From Immundisolibacter sp049322795 (GTDB lineage: Bacteria > Pseudomonadota > Gammaproteobacteria > Immundisolibacterales > Immundisolibacteraceae): a stretch of DNA of 64,000 nucleotides. How positions within the stretch are numbered: the stretch's first letter is position 1; the number at the start of each line of letters is the position of its first letter. The notes beneath the pieces were generated by a model. The model made no database searches, had not been told where the DNA came from, and saw only the letters and a program-made list of their open reading frames with translations. This document shows, piece after piece, positions 30,500-39,982 of the stretch. The translations under genes and the position numbers were made by a program. The stretch covers positions 1 through 64,000 of the forward strand of contig JBMOQH010000024.1 in assembly GCA_049322795.1 (NCBI GenBank), given 5' to 3'.

Positions 30500-31888
30500 A
30501 TGAAAGTCGAGGTACTAACGCCGGGCGACGCCGGCCCCATCGATTTTGCGTCGTTCGTCGAACACCAGCCGGAGTCCGGCACCGCCAGGATCAAGCGCCT
30601 GGCCAACATCAGCCCCGAAATCTTCGACATGGAGATGCGCTACATCTTCGAGGCGAACTGGATTTATCTGTGCCACGACAGTCAGGTTCCGAAGCCCGGC
30701 GATTTTTTCACCACCACCATGGGCCGCCAGCCGGTGGTGGTCATCCGCAACAACGCCGGCCAGGTGAACGCCTTCCTGAACGCGTGTACGCACAAGGGCA
30801 GCACCCTGTGCCGCACGCAGACCGGCTCCAAGCCGAACGGCTTTGCCTGCCAGTACCACGACTGGTGCTTCGACCTCGACGGCCGGCTGCAGTACGTGCC
30901 GCGGCGGGAGGAGGGCTATCCCGCCGGCTTCGACTTGGGTCAGCACAATCTGCACGCGGCGCGGGTGGAAAGCTACGGCGGCTTCATCTTCGGCAGCCTG
31001 AACGCGGACGTGCCGACCCTGCGCGAGCACCTCGGCGACCTCACCGAGGTCATCGACATGCTCACCGACCAGTCCGAGGACGGCTTCGAGGTCATCCGCG
31101 GCACCAACACCTGCGTGTATCGCGGCAACTGGAAGCTGCTGATCGAGAACGGCGGCGGTGACGGCCTGCACCTGCCGGTGGTGCACAAGACGCTGATGCG
31201 CGTGGTGCAGATGCGGGATGAGGAACTGCGCCAGGGCCAGACCAATGCCGCCAAGATGGTGCGCATCGACGAGCTGAACGACAAGGACACCGCCAGCAAC
31301 GTCTACGCGATGCAGAACGGCCACACGCTGATCCAGTCCGACTTGCCCAACCCGGAGGACCGGCCGGCCTACGCCCGCCACGCCGAGTTCGAGCAGCGCT
31401 ACGGCAAGGAACGCGCGCGCTGGATGACCTCCAAGGTCCGCCAGACCTGCATCTACCCGAACCTGTTCATCATGGACCAGCTCGCTTCGCTGATCCGCTA
31501 CGTGCGGCCGATCGCCGTGGACCGCACCGAGGTGAGCTACTGGTGCATCGCGCCCAAGGGCGAGCCGCGCCACCTGCGGGTGAAGCGCATGCGCCAGTTC
31601 ATGGACTTCTTCTCCATCGCCGGCCTGGGCGGCCCGGACGACAACCACGAATTCGAGCAGTGCCAGGTGGGCGCCGGGGCCGCCTCGGCGCGCTGGAGCG
31701 ATGCCTCTTTCGGCCTGCACACGGAGTTCGCCGGGCCGGATGCATCGGCCCGGGCGGTGGGCGTCGAGGATGCCAAGTGCGGCGGGCACATGGGTTACGA
31801 GGGTGGCAGCATCCGCGTGTACCAGCACTGGGTGCGCATGATGCAGGCTGGCCAGGCGCGCGAGATGGCCATGGGTCGCGGCGGCTGA
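30500..31888 (+). CDS. Rieske dioxygenase alpha subunit (benzoate-dioxygenase-like)
   Basis: The 462-residue protein has a Rieske motif Cys96-X-His98 (CTHKG) and Cys117-X2-His120 (CQYHDW). Its mononuclear iron site is GDGLHLPVVH, with Asp221, His224 and His229. The spacing and the long C-terminal region (VGAGAASARWSDAS, GHMGYEGGSIRVYQHWVRMM) resemble BenA/XylX-type alkyl- or halo-benzoate dioxygenases. The ATG at 30500 follows AGAGGAGAGAGCCG. The beta gene follows 83 bp later. No BenC-type reductase is adjacent. Confidence 0.92.
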   Translation: MKVEVLTPGDAGPIDFASFVEHQPESGTARIKRLANISPEIFDMEMRYIFEANWIYLCHDSQVPKPGDFFTTTMGRQPVVVIRNNAGQVNAFLNACTHKGSTLCRTQTGSKPNGFACQYHDWCFDLDGRLQYVPRREEGYPAGFDLGQHNLHAARVESYGGFIFGSLNADVPTLREHLGDLTEVIDMLTDQSEDGFEVIRGTNTCVYRGNWKLLIENGGGDGLHLPVVHKTLMRVVQMRDEELRQGQTNAAKMVRIDELNDKDTASNVYAMQNGHTLIQSDLPNPEDRPAYARHAEFEQRYGKERARWMTSKVRQTCIYPNLFIMDQLASLIRYVRPIAVDRTEVSYWCIAPKGEPRHLRVKRMRQFMDFFSIAGLGGPDDNHEFEQCQVGAGAASARWSDASFGLHTEFAGPDASARAVGVEDAKCGGHMGYEGGSIRVYQHWVRMMQAGQAREMAMGRGG

Positions 31889-31971
31889 GGCCCGCCGCAC
31901 CACCGCACGCCGCGCCTGGGCGCCATCCGGCTGCCCGGCGGCGCCACCGCACCCGACAGCCGAGACCCGAC

Positions 31972-32469
31972 ATGCCCGACAAAACCCCGCTCCAGGTTCA
32001 GGTGGAGCGCTTCATCTTCGACGAGGCCGCCCTGGTGGACCAGCGCCGCTGGTCCGACTGGCTGCACCTGTTCACCGAGGACATGGTGTACTGGGCGCCG
32101 TCCTGGGCGGACGAGGCCGAGCTGACCACCGACCCCGAGGCGGAGGTCTCCATCGTCTACATGAGCAGCCGCAAGGAGCTGGAGCACCGCATCTGGCGCT
32201 TTACCAGCGGCGAATCGCCGGCGTCCCATCCGCTGCCGCGCACCAACCACCTCGTCAGCAACGTGCGGATTCTGGAGGAGACGCCGGACACCGTCGTGGC
32301 GGCCTCCAACTGGCTGACGCAGTGCTACCGCAACAAGGAACAGTTTTTCTACGGCGGCTACTACGAGCACACCCTGCTGCGCGCCGGCGACGGCTTCCGG
32401 ATCCGCGCCAAGAAAGTGGTCCTGCTGAACGACGTCGTGCTCGGCTACGTGGACGTCTACCACCTGTAG
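31972..32469 (+). CDS. Rieske dioxygenase beta subunit
   Basis: This 165-residue NTF2-like subunit has the family pattern VERFIFDEAALVDQRRWSDWLHLF (11-34), YMSSRKELEHRIWRFTSG, RTNHLVSNVRIL and a C-terminal VLLNDVVLGYVDVYHL. It pairs with the alpha subunit just upstream and has no active-site metal of its own. It is only distantly similar to the first beta subunit at 15761-16255, so the two oxygenases are distinct enzymes rather than a recent duplication. It is convergent with kdsB. Confidence 0.9.
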   Translation: MPDKTPLQVQVERFIFDEAALVDQRRWSDWLHLFTEDMVYWAPSWADEAELTTDPEAEVSIVYMSSRKELEHRIWRFTSGESPASHPLPRTNHLVSNVRILEETPDTVVAASNWLTQCYRNKEQFFYGGYYEHTLLRAGDGFRIRAKKVVLLNDVVLGYVDVYHL

Positions 32470-32533
32470 CCGGCGTCTCTGGCGGGTCGACGGCGCCTGG
32501 TGCCGCTGACCCGAGCCCAAGCCCCGCCCCTTG

Positions 32534-33304
32534 CTAGTGCCGGCTCACGGTCTCGCGCAGGCGCTGCAGGTCTTCCGGGGTGTCGACGCCGACCGGCGCG
32601 GGCGCGCAGGCCTCGGCCACGTGGATGGTGGCGCCGTTCCACAGCGCGCGCAGCTGTTCCAGCATTTCGGTGGTTTCGATGGCGGCCGGCGGCCAGTGCA
32701 CGAAGGCCCGCAAAAAGCCCACGCGGTAGGCGTAGATGCCGATGTGGCGCTGCCAGCCGGGCTGGGCATCGGCCAGGTGCTCGGCTTCCGGCAGGCCGTC
32801 GCGCGGCTGCGGGATGAGCGCGCGGCTGAAATAGAGCGCGTAGCCCTCGCGGTCGCACACCACCTTGACCACGTGCGGGCTGGCGAGGTCCGACAGCGTC
32901 AGGATGCGCTGGCTGAGCGTCGCCATGTCGGCCGCCGGATGGGAGGCGAGATCGGCCGCCACCTGGCGGATCAGCGGCGGCGGCAGCAGCGGTTCGTCGC
33001 CTTGCACGTTGACCACCAGGGCATCGTCGGAGAGGCCGAGACGGCGGGCGGCTTCGGCGATTCGATCGGTGCCGCTGCGGTGTTCGGGGGAGGTCATCAA
33101 CACTTCGGCGCCGAAGCCTTGGGCGGCGGTCTCGATGCGCGCGTCGTCGGTGGCGATCACCACCCGCGCCGCGCCGCTGGCGACAGCGCGTTCGTGCACC
33201 CATTGCAGGATGGGCTTGCCGCCGAGATCTGCCAGCGGCTTGCCGGGCAGGCGGCTCGCGCCGTAGCGGGCCGGGATGATGACGGTGTAGTCGGGGGCGG
33301 TCAC
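32534..33304 (-). CDS. kdsB: 3-deoxy-manno-octulosonate cytidylyltransferase
   Basis: This 256-residue enzyme activates Kdo as CMP-Kdo for lipid A-core assembly. Visible signatures are VIIPARYGASRLPGKPL, VVIATDD, SGTDRIAEAA, VVNVQGDEPLLPP and RHIGIYAYRVGFL. It starts with GTG at 33304, overlapping the upstream Trm112-like stop by four bases (GTGA). It is the last gene of the leftward operon that also holds lpxK, so two consecutive LPS-pathway enzymes are co-expressed. Confidence 0.96.
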   Translation of the reverse strand: MTAPDYTVIIPARYGASRLPGKPLADLGGKPILQWVHERAVASGAARVVIATDDARIETAAQGFGAEVLMTSPEHRSGTDRIAEAARRLGLSDDALVVNVQGDEPLLPPPLIRQVAADLASHPAADMATLSQRILTLSDLASPHVVKVVCDREGYALYFSRALIPQPRDGLPEAEHLADAQPGWQRHIGIYAYRVGFLRAFVHWPPAAIETTEMLEQLRALWNGATIHVAEACAPAPVGVDTPEDLQRLRETVSRH

Positions 33305-33480
33305 AGCTCGACGTCGGCCGGAATCTGGCGCGCCTCGTCGATCAGCATCACCGGGATGTCGTCGACGATGGGGAAGGCCAGCCGGTCGAAGCGGCAGACG
33401 AGTTCCTGCGCCTTGGCGTCAAACGTGAGCGGGCCCTTGCACAGCGGGCACACCAGGATGTCGAGCAGTTTTCTGTCCAT
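33301..33480 (-). CDS. Trm112-like/YcaR family protein
   Basis: This 59-residue protein, MDRKLLDILVCPLCKGPL at its start, has Cys11 and Cys14 plus Cys29 (ELVCR) and the family ending FPIVDDIPVMLIDEAR. Such small zinc-ribbon-like proteins are regularly encoded between lpxK and kdsB. The gene lies in a different frame from lpxK and overlaps its 3-prime end by 62 bp, which is unusually long. Its stop overlaps kdsB. The role is unclear; Trm112 in eukaryotes activates methyltransferases, but that has not been shown for this bacterial group. Confidence 0.9.
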   Translation of the reverse strand: MDRKLLDILVCPLCKGPLTFDAKAQELVCRFDRLAFPIVDDIPVMLIDEARQIPADVEL

Positions 33481-34468
33481 GCCCGAGTTTCTCCAGCAGG
33501 CGGGCGGCGAAGGCGTCGTCGAGCTGGACGTCGAAATCCAGCGCGTAGCAGCGTGAATGCGCGAACGGCCGGCATTTTACGGCATCCTTTCCGGTCATCA
33601 CGACCGGCAGATCGTCGCCGAAATCGAGCATCTGCTCGCGCAGCAGGGCGTGGTCGGGGTGCGGGTGTTCGACCACCGTCATGCCGAGCTGGCGCAGTTG
33701 CTCGAAGAACCCTGCCGGCGCGGCGATGCCGGCGATGGCGTGCACGGTGCGCCCGGCGAGCGTGGCCGGCTCGAACAGCGCGCCGTTGGCCAGCCGCCGC
33801 AGGCGAAAGTTGACGAACCGCATGCTGGTCTCGCCCGGCTGACCCTGACCTTTGACGACCACGAAGTCGGCCTCGGCGAGGCGCCCGCGCGGCTCGCGCA
33901 GCGGGCCGGCCGGCAGCGGCAGGCCGTTGCCGAAACGCCGCTGGCCGTCCACCAGCACGATTTCGAGGTCCCGCCGCAGGCGGTAGTGCTGCAGGCCGTC
34001 GTCGCACACCAGCACGTCGGCGCCGTCGGCGATCGCCCGCCGCCCGGCACGCGCGCGCCGGGCATCCACGTACACCGGCGCGCCGGTGCTCTGGTGGATC
34101 AGCAGCGGTTCGTCGCCACAATCGGCGGCGGCCCGCGCGGCGTCCACGCGCAGCGGGCGTGCGCCCTTGCGCGCGCCGTAGCCACGGGTGAGCACGGCCG
34201 GGCGGTAACCGTTGGCCCTGAGCCACTCCACCAGCCAGATGGTGAACGGTGTCTTGCCGTTGCCGCCGACGCCGATGTTGCCGACCACGATCACCGGCAC
34301 CGCCAGGCGCGCGCGCGGCAAGAGTCCGTATTTATATAGACGCCGGCGCAGCGCCACCACGGCGCCGAACAGCGCGGCCGGCAGCAGCAGCAGCGGAAAC
34401 GGCGGCAGCCAGAACGCCCAGCGCCGTTGCCAGCTGTGTTCGAGCAGCCGCCTTGCGCCGGTGCTCAT
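33419..34468 (-). CDS. lpxK: Tetraacyldisaccharide 4-prime-kinase
   Basis: This 349-residue inner-membrane kinase phosphorylates the lipid A disaccharide precursor. The N-terminus has a hydrophobic anchor (about 18-40). The P-loop is GNIGVGGNGKTPFT (63-76), followed by LTRGYG, CDDGLQHYRL and the VMTGKDAVKC motif. It overlaps the DOPA-dioxygenase-like gene by four bases (ATGA) and runs 62 bp into the Trm112-like gene. The C-terminal tail after LLEKLGHG (about 20 residues) lies in that overlap and is probably not conserved. Confidence 0.95.
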   Translation of the reverse strand: MSTGARRLLEHSWQRRWAFWLPPFPLLLLPAALFGAVVALRRRLYKYGLLPRARLAVPVIVVGNIGVGGNGKTPFTIWLVEWLRANGYRPAVLTRGYGARKGARPLRVDAARAAADCGDEPLLIHQSTGAPVYVDARRARAGRRAIADGADVLVCDDGLQHYRLRRDLEIVLVDGQRRFGNGLPLPAGPLREPRGRLAEADFVVVKGQGQPGETSMRFVNFRLRRLANGALFEPATLAGRTVHAIAGIAAPAGFFEQLRQLGMTVVEHPHPDHALLREQMLDFGDDLPVVMTGKDAVKCRPFAHSRCYALDFDVQLDDAFAARLLEKLGHGQKTARHPGVPAVQGPAHV

Positions 34469-34848
34469 GCGGGCAGTTCACCCGCGTCGTAGCGCTCGAG
34501 CAGCGCGATGTCGAGCGGCAGCTTGTCGCCCAGCCAGGCGCACCGGACGGCGTGATCGCCGGCGTGGCCGAGGCCCGACTCGGGGTGGATCAGGATGTCG
34601 AGGCCGTGGCGGTTCAGCATCAGAAACGGCACCACCTGCCCGAACAGCTCCGGACCGAAGGCCACCTGGTACATCGGCTTGCTGTGCGGGCCGACTGGCT
34701 GCTCGCGCCAGCGGCCCATGCGCACCGCGAAGCGGCGCTCGAGCTCCTCGCGCAGCCAGGCCGCCGCCGGGCGCGTGTCGGCGTCGAAGTAGACATGCGC
34801 GTGGTATTCGGCCGACGTTTGCGGCGTCACCACGGAAAACGTTGGCAT
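34465..34848 (-). CDS. DOPA 4,5-dioxygenase family protein
   Basis: This 127-residue protein has the family pattern YHAHVYFDADT (His16 and His18), WREQPVGPHSKPMYQVAFGPE and LDILIHPESGLGHAGDHA, with conserved histidines expected to bind iron. Members cleave catecholic rings extradiol-style or are of unknown substrate in proteobacteria. The start at 34848 was chosen from the conserved opening; upstream in-frame sequence runs into the aldolase promoter. It heads the operon with lpxK, Trm112-like and kdsB, an odd pairing that may only reflect gene packing. Confidence 0.85.
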   Translation of the reverse strand: MPTFSVVTPQTSAEYHAHVYFDADTRPAAAWLREELERRFAVRMGRWREQPVGPHSKPMYQVAFGPELFGQVVPFLMLNRHGLDILIHPESGLGHAGDHAVRCAWLGDKLPLDIALLERYDAGELPA

Positions 34849-34964
34849 GGCCGGAATCTCCAGGCGGTTCACGGGGCACGGCAAGAGCGCCTGCCACTGG
34901 CGGCGATTATCGGGCAGCGCGCTACCATGCCCGCTGCGCTGCAAACAACCCGGAGGAGATTGTC

Positions 34965-35954
34965 ATGGCCAAATACACCCCCACCGAAGCGAAACGATGG
35001 GCACGCCAGCACATGGTGGGCTCCACCAACGCGCCGACCACGCCGTTCAAGGCCGACTTCAGCCTGGACGAGGCGGCGCTGGCCTTCAACGTGGACCGCT
35101 ACGCGGAGATTGGCCTCTACGGCCTGATGACCGGCGGCAACATGGCCGAGGGCTGGAACATGACCCCGGCCGAGTGGAACCGCTATACCGAGATCTGCGC
35201 CAGCGCCAACCGCGGGCGCATGATGCTGACCTCGGTGATCCTGGACCCGTCGCCGTTCACGGTGATCGAGAAGGCGAAGTTCCTCGACAAGCTCGGCTAC
35301 GACCTCATCGAAGTGATCAATCCGGTCATCCAGCTGCGCTCGGACGCCGACCTGTACGGTTACTTCAAGTATCTGAACGATCACAGCCCGCTGGCCATCG
35401 TGCTCTACCAGACGCCGACCGCCGGCGTGGTGCTCAACCACGGCCTGATCAACCGCCTGGCCGACCTGCCGATGGTGGTCGGCATCAAGAACGGTGTCAG
35501 CAACCCGGCCGACAGCGTCGCCATGCGCAAGCTGTGCGGTGATCGCATCGTGGTCACCGAGCCGATGGAGTCGTTCTACCTGTGGGACCGCATCGTGCAC
35601 GGCGCGCAGTGCATCTTCGGCACGCTCGAAGTGATCATGTACGGCCGCAAGCGCAACCGGTTCTTCGAGCTGGTGGAGCTGGCCAATGCCGGCAAGTTCG
35701 ATGAAGCGCTGCCGATCTATCGCGAGCTCGACCCCATGCGCGACCTGCTGACCGAGGTGTTCATGACGCCGCTGGTCACGCGCAACACCTACGCGCTGGC
35801 GCCGATCAAGTACTGGATGGAACTGCTCGGCTTCAAGATGGGCGTGTGCCGGCCGCCGCTGGCGCCGCACTGCGACGACGCCATCAAGGAGCGCATCCGC
35901 GATGCGCTGCTGAGCGCCGGCGCCATCGTCGAGCAGGACCTGAAAGCCGCCTGA
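34965..35954 (+). CDS. DapA-family class I aldolase/lyase
   Basis: This 329-residue protein has the dihydrodipicolinate synthase/N-acetylneuraminate lyase fold pattern: a Schiff-base lysine at about 175 in VVGIKNGVSN and a catalytic-type Tyr148 in IVLYQTP. The GGNMAEG segment replaces the usual GTTGE, so it is not a standard DapA. Such divergent members work as pyruvate-dependent aldolases, including hydratase-aldolases of aromatic breakdown, and the CRPP segment near the end (about 303-306) resembles that group. A GGAGGAG site precedes the ATG. The substrate is not identified. Confidence 0.8.
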   Translation: MAKYTPTEAKRWARQHMVGSTNAPTTPFKADFSLDEAALAFNVDRYAEIGLYGLMTGGNMAEGWNMTPAEWNRYTEICASANRGRMMLTSVILDPSPFTVIEKAKFLDKLGYDLIEVINPVIQLRSDADLYGYFKYLNDHSPLAIVLYQTPTAGVVLNHGLINRLADLPMVVGIKNGVSNPADSVAMRKLCGDRIVVTEPMESFYLWDRIVHGAQCIFGTLEVIMYGRKRNRFFELVELANAGKFDEALPIYRELDPMRDLLTEVFMTPLVTRNTYALAPIKYWMELLGFKMGVCRPPLAPHCDDAIKERIRDALLSAGAIVEQDLKAA

Positions 35955-36134
35955 GCGCATTACCGGCGGATGGGGGCAGGCGCCCCATCCGCGATCTTCG
36001 GCGGACCCTCACCCAAACCCCCGCGGTGCACACGCTCGGGGGCGCTGGGCTGGCATCGCTTTTGCACTGACAATGTGCGCCCGCGCCGTCGGCGGGAAGA
36101 GTGTTTGCACGCGGTCAATCCGAGGTCGATCCCC

Positions 36135-39100
36135 ATGCCGAGAGCCGGCACCAAAGCGCCCCCTGTCCGTCGTTTCCGCAAGCTGCTGGTCGCCAATCGC
36201 GGCGAGATCGCCATCCGCGTGTTCCGCGCCTGCACCGAGCTTGGCATCCGCACGGTGGCGATCTACTCCGAGCAGGACCGGCTGCATCTGCACCGTTACA
36301 AGGCGGACGAGGCCTACCTGGTCGGTGTCGGCAAGGAGCCGGTGCGGGCCTACCTCGACTACGACGAGATCATCGAGCTGGCGCGCGACCGAGAGGTCGA
36401 CGCCATCCACCCCGGCTACGGTTTTCTGTCCGAGAACGCCGGTTTCGCGCGCGCCTGCGAGGCGGCCGGCATCACCTTCATCGGCCCGAAGCCGGACGTC
36501 ATCGAGGCGATGGGCGACAAGGTCTACGCGCGCGACGTCGCCATCCGCGCCGGCGTGCCGGTCATCCCCGGCACCGACGGCGCCATCGAGACGCTGGACG
36601 AGGCCATGGCCTTCGCCGCCGGTTGCGGCTATCCGCTGATCGTCAAGGCCGCCATGGGCGGCGGCGGGCGCGGCATGAGCATCGTGCGCGACGAGGCGGC
36701 ACTGCGCGACGCGCTGGCCCGCTCGCAGGCCGAGGCGGCGGCCGCCTTTGGCAGCGCCAAGGTGTTCATCGAGCGGTACCTGGAAGGCCCCAAGCACATC
36801 GAGGTGCAGATTCTGGGCGACCGCCACGGCAACCGTGTGCACCTGTTCGAGCGCGACTGCTCGGTGCAGCGCCGCCACCAGAAGGTGGTGGAGATCGCCC
36901 CCGCGCTGACGCTGACCGAAGCCCAGCGGCAGATGCTGTGCGCCGACGCGCTCAAGATCTGCGCCGCGGTCGACTACAGCAACGCCGGAACGGTGGAGTT
37001 CCTGCTCGACCGCGAGGGCCGGCACTACTTCATCGAGGTCAACCCGCGCATCCAGGTCGAGCACACCATCACGGAGCTGATCACGGGCCGCGACCTGGTG
37101 CAGGCGCAGATTCGCGTGGCCGAGGGGCACCGGCTGGACTCGGACGCCATCCGCATCCCGAACCAGGGCGCCATCGAGCGCCACGGCTGCGCCATTCAGG
37201 TGCGCATCACCACCGAGGATCCGGCCAACCACTTCGCGCCGGACACCGGTCAGATCACGGCGTTTCGCGCCGGCGAGGGCTTCGGCATTCGTCTCGACGC
37301 CGGCTCGGGCTTCGAGGGGGCGGTGGTGTCGCCCCATTACGACTCGCTGCTGATCAAGGTGTCGGCGTTCGCGCTCGACTTCGACCAGGCCGCCGCCAAG
37401 GCGCTGCGGGCGCTGCGCGAGTTCCGCATCCGCGGCGTCAAGACCAACATCCCGTTCCTCGAGAACGTGCTGCAGCACGAGACGTTCCTGTCGGGCGCGT
37501 GCGACACCACGTTCATCGAAAACCACCCGGAACTGTTCCGTTTCCGCCCGCGGCAGGATCGCGCCAACAAGCTGCTGACCTACCTCGGCGAAGTGGTCGT
37601 CAATGGCGTGCCGGAGGTGGACCGCGCGCTGATCCCGAAGGTCCTGCATCCGGCGCCGCTGCCCGCGGTGACGCACGCCTCGGCGCCGACCTCGCGCGCC
37701 TATGAGATGTTCGAGCGACAGGGCGCGGCGGGCCTCGCGCGCTGGGTGCTGCAACAGCGCGGGGTGCTGCTGACCGACACCACGTTTCGGGACGCGCACC
37801 AGTCGCTGCTCGCCACGCGCGTGCGCACGCACGACCTCGAGCGCGTGGCGCACGCCACCGCGCACCTGACGGCCGGGTTCTTCTCGCACGAGATGTGGGG
37901 TGGAGCGACCTTCGACGTCGCCTATCGCTTCCTGCATGAGGACCCGTGGCAGCGGCTCCGCGTGCTGCGCCAGCGCATGCCGGGCACGCTGCTGCAGATG
38001 CTGCTGCGCGCCGGCAACGCCGTCGGCTACGCCAACTACCCGGACAACGTGGTCGCGCGCTTCATCGAACTTGCCGCCGGCAATGGCATCGACGTGTTCC
38101 GCATCTTCGACTGCCTGAACCAGGTCGAGAACCTGCGCCCGAGCATCGACAAGGTGGTCGCCTGTGGCAAGGTCGCCGAGGGCACGGTGTGCTACAGCGG
38201 CGACATCACCGACGGCAAGCGCGCCAAGTTCACGCTGCCGTACTACGTGGACCGGGCGCGGCAGATCGAGGCCGCCGGCGCGCACATCCTGGCCATCAAG
38301 GACATGGCGGGACTGCTCAAGCCCGACGCCGCGCGCCTGCTGGTGAGTGAACTCAAAAACGCCCTGACCATCCCGGTGCACCTGCACACGCACGACACCG
38401 CCGGCAACGCCGTGGCCACGCTGCTGGCGGCCGCGGACGCCGGCGTGGACATCGTCGACGGCGCCCTGTCGTCGATGTCCGGCACGACCTCGCAGCCGTC
38501 ACTGAACGCGCTGGTGTATGCGCTCGCCAGCGGCGAGCGCGCGACCGGCATCGACCCGCACGGCCTGCAGGCGCTGGCCGATTACTGGGAGGTCGCGCGA
38601 GAGGCCTACGCGCCGTTCGAGTGTGGCCTGAAGGCCGGTTCGGCCGACGTCTACGAGCACGAAATGCCCGGCGGGCAGTACTCGAACTTCCGCGCCCAGG
38701 CCGTGTCGATGGGCCTTGGCGAGCGCTGGGCCGAGGTCAAGCGGGCCTATCGCACCGTGAACGACATGCTGGGCGACATCGTCAAGGTGACGCCCTCGTC
38801 CAAGGCCGTGGGCGACATGGCGCTGTTCATGGTGCAGAACGAGCTGACGCCGCAGGACGTGATCGACCGCGCGGGTGAACTGGCGTTTCCGGACGCCTTC
38901 GTCGATCTGCTCGCCGGGCGCATGGGTCAGCCCGACGGCGGTTTTCCGAAGGCGCTGCAAAAGGCCGTGCTCAAGGGCGACAAACCGCTCGGCAAGCGCC
39001 CGGGCGAACTGCTGGAACCCTACGATTTCGATGCCGCGCGCAAGGCCACCGGGGCGCGCAAGCTGAGCGAAGAGGACCTGGTCGCGCAGGCCATGTTCCC

Positions 39101-39596
39101 GGCGGTGTTTCGCGACTACGCGCGCTTCATCGACGTCTGCGGCGATGTGTCGGTCATCGGCACGCCGATCTTCTTCTATGGCCTCAAGCCCGGCGAGGAG
39201 GGCGTGGTCACCATCGAGGAGGGCAAGACCCTCATCGTCAAGCTGCTGGCGATCGGCGAGCTGGAACCGGACGGCAGCCGGCAGGTGTTCTTCGAACTCA
39301 ACGGCCGCCGCCGCGACGTGGTCATCCAGGACCGCTCGGCCGCCGGCAAGACCCAGCAGCGCGAGCGCGCCGACCCGGACAACGCCAACCACATCGCCGC
39401 GCCCATGGCCGGCAAGGTGGCCGCCGTGCACGCGAAGACCGGGGAAACCGTGGCGGCCGGCGCCCGGCTGCTGACCACCGAGGCCATGAAGATGGTGAAC
39501 CTGGTGGCCGCCCCGCACGCCGGCACGGTCAAGCGCTTGCTGGTGCAGCCGGGCGACACGGTCCGCGCCGGCGACCTGCTGTGCGAGTTGGCATGA
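36135..39596 (+). CDS. pyc: Pyruvate carboxylase
   Basis: This single 1153-residue chain has, in order, biotin carboxylase (FRKLLVANRGEIAIRVFRAC near 14-33, ATP-binding MGGGGRGM), carboxyltransferase (DTTFRDAHQSLLATRVRTHD, about 550-570) and a C-terminal biotinyl domain with Lys1119 in TEAMKMVN. It makes oxaloacetate from pyruvate and bicarbonate (anaplerosis). Full length for the alpha4 type. The ATG at 36135 is preferred for its fit to the family N-terminus. Upstream is the DapA-like gene, 180 bp away; a pyruvate-releasing aldolase next to pyruvate carboxylase would be logical but is inference. Confidence 0.96.
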   Translation: MPRAGTKAPPVRRFRKLLVANRGEIAIRVFRACTELGIRTVAIYSEQDRLHLHRYKADEAYLVGVGKEPVRAYLDYDEIIELARDREVDAIHPGYGFLSENAGFARACEAAGITFIGPKPDVIEAMGDKVYARDVAIRAGVPVIPGTDGAIETLDEAMAFAAGCGYPLIVKAAMGGGGRGMSIVRDEAALRDALARSQAEAAAAFGSAKVFIERYLEGPKHIEVQILGDRHGNRVHLFERDCSVQRRHQKVVEIAPALTLTEAQRQMLCADALKICAAVDYSNAGTVEFLLDREGRHYFIEVNPRIQVEHTITELITGRDLVQAQIRVAEGHRLDSDAIRIPNQGAIERHGCAIQVRITTEDPANHFAPDTGQITAFRAGEGFGIRLDAGSGFEGAVVSPHYDSLLIKVSAFALDFDQAAAKALRALREFRIRGVKTNIPFLENVLQHETFLSGACDTTFIENHPELFRFRPRQDRANKLLTYLGEVVVNGVPEVDRALIPKVLHPAPLPAVTHASAPTSRAYEMFERQGAAGLARWVLQQRGVLLTDTTFRDAHQSLLATRVRTHDLERVAHATAHLTAGFFSHEMWGGATFDVAYRFLHEDPWQRLRVLRQRMPGTLLQMLLRAGNAVGYANYPDNVVARFIELAAGNGIDVFRIFDCLNQVENLRPSIDKVVACGKVAEGTVCYSGDITDGKRAKFTLPYYVDRARQIEAAGAHILAIKDMAGLLKPDAARLLVSELKNALTIPVHLHTHDTAGNAVATLLAAADAGVDIVDGALSSMSGTTSQPSLNALVYALASGERATGIDPHGLQALADYWEVAREAYAPFECGLKAGSADVYEHEMPGGQYSNFRAQAVSMGLGERWAEVKRAYRTVNDMLGDIVKVTPSSKAVGDMALFMVQNELTPQDVIDRAGELAFPDAFVDLLAGRMGQPDGGFPKALQKAVLKGDKPLGKRPGELLEPYDFDAARKATGARKLSEEDLVAQAMFPAVFRDYARFIDVCGDVSVIGTPIFFYGLKPGEEGVVTIEEGKTLIVKLLAIGELEPDGSRQVFFELNGRRRDVVIQDRSAAGKTQQRERADPDNANHIAAPMAGKVAAVHAKTGETVAAGARLLTTEAMKMVNLVAAPHAGTVKRLLVQPGDTVRAGDLLCELA

Positions 39597-39982
39597 TGAT
39601 CCCGCCGCGATCGCCAGCCGGCGGCACCTCGCGTCATGACCCGTGGGCTCGCACCCCGGACCGTCAAATTCCGCGTCACGCGCGCTGACTGAACCGGCAA
39701 CGTCCTGGGCGCACGCGCCAGGGGTGCGTCGCACGCGGGGCTACCGTCGGCGCAAAACCTTCTCGCGTGGTCACGGGCGTGTCATTGGCCACAGGTACAG
39801 TCTATCGGCCTGTACTGTGCGGCTAGACTTGGGTCACCCAAGCCTTACTAGGCCGATGCGTCGCCCGGACCATCCACCCGGCTTGTGTATAGTGCCGCAG
39901 CCAGCCAGTCGGCGATTTGATTGAATGTCAGCCGGCCCTTTGCTACCTGCGCAAGGTTGAGCATTTCGTTCAGGACAAGTCG
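39597..39982. other. Intergenic region before exopolysaccharide block
   Basis: No gene is convincing in these 386 bp. The sequence becomes less GC-rich from about 39755 and contains TATAGT at about 39893-39898, a possible -10 box without a clear -35. GTACAGT and GTACTGT occur 16-18 bp apart near 39795-39820, which could be a regulatory repeat. No clear sigma-54 -24/-12 site was found although a sigma-54 activator (PrsR) is encoded downstream. It probably holds the promoter of the sugar transferase gene. Confidence 0.4.

Noticed and set aside
36009..38393. A 794-codon leftward open frame antisense to pyruvate carboxylase
   Set aside because: Pyruvate carboxylase is a confident full-length match; the antisense frame is compositionally biased.
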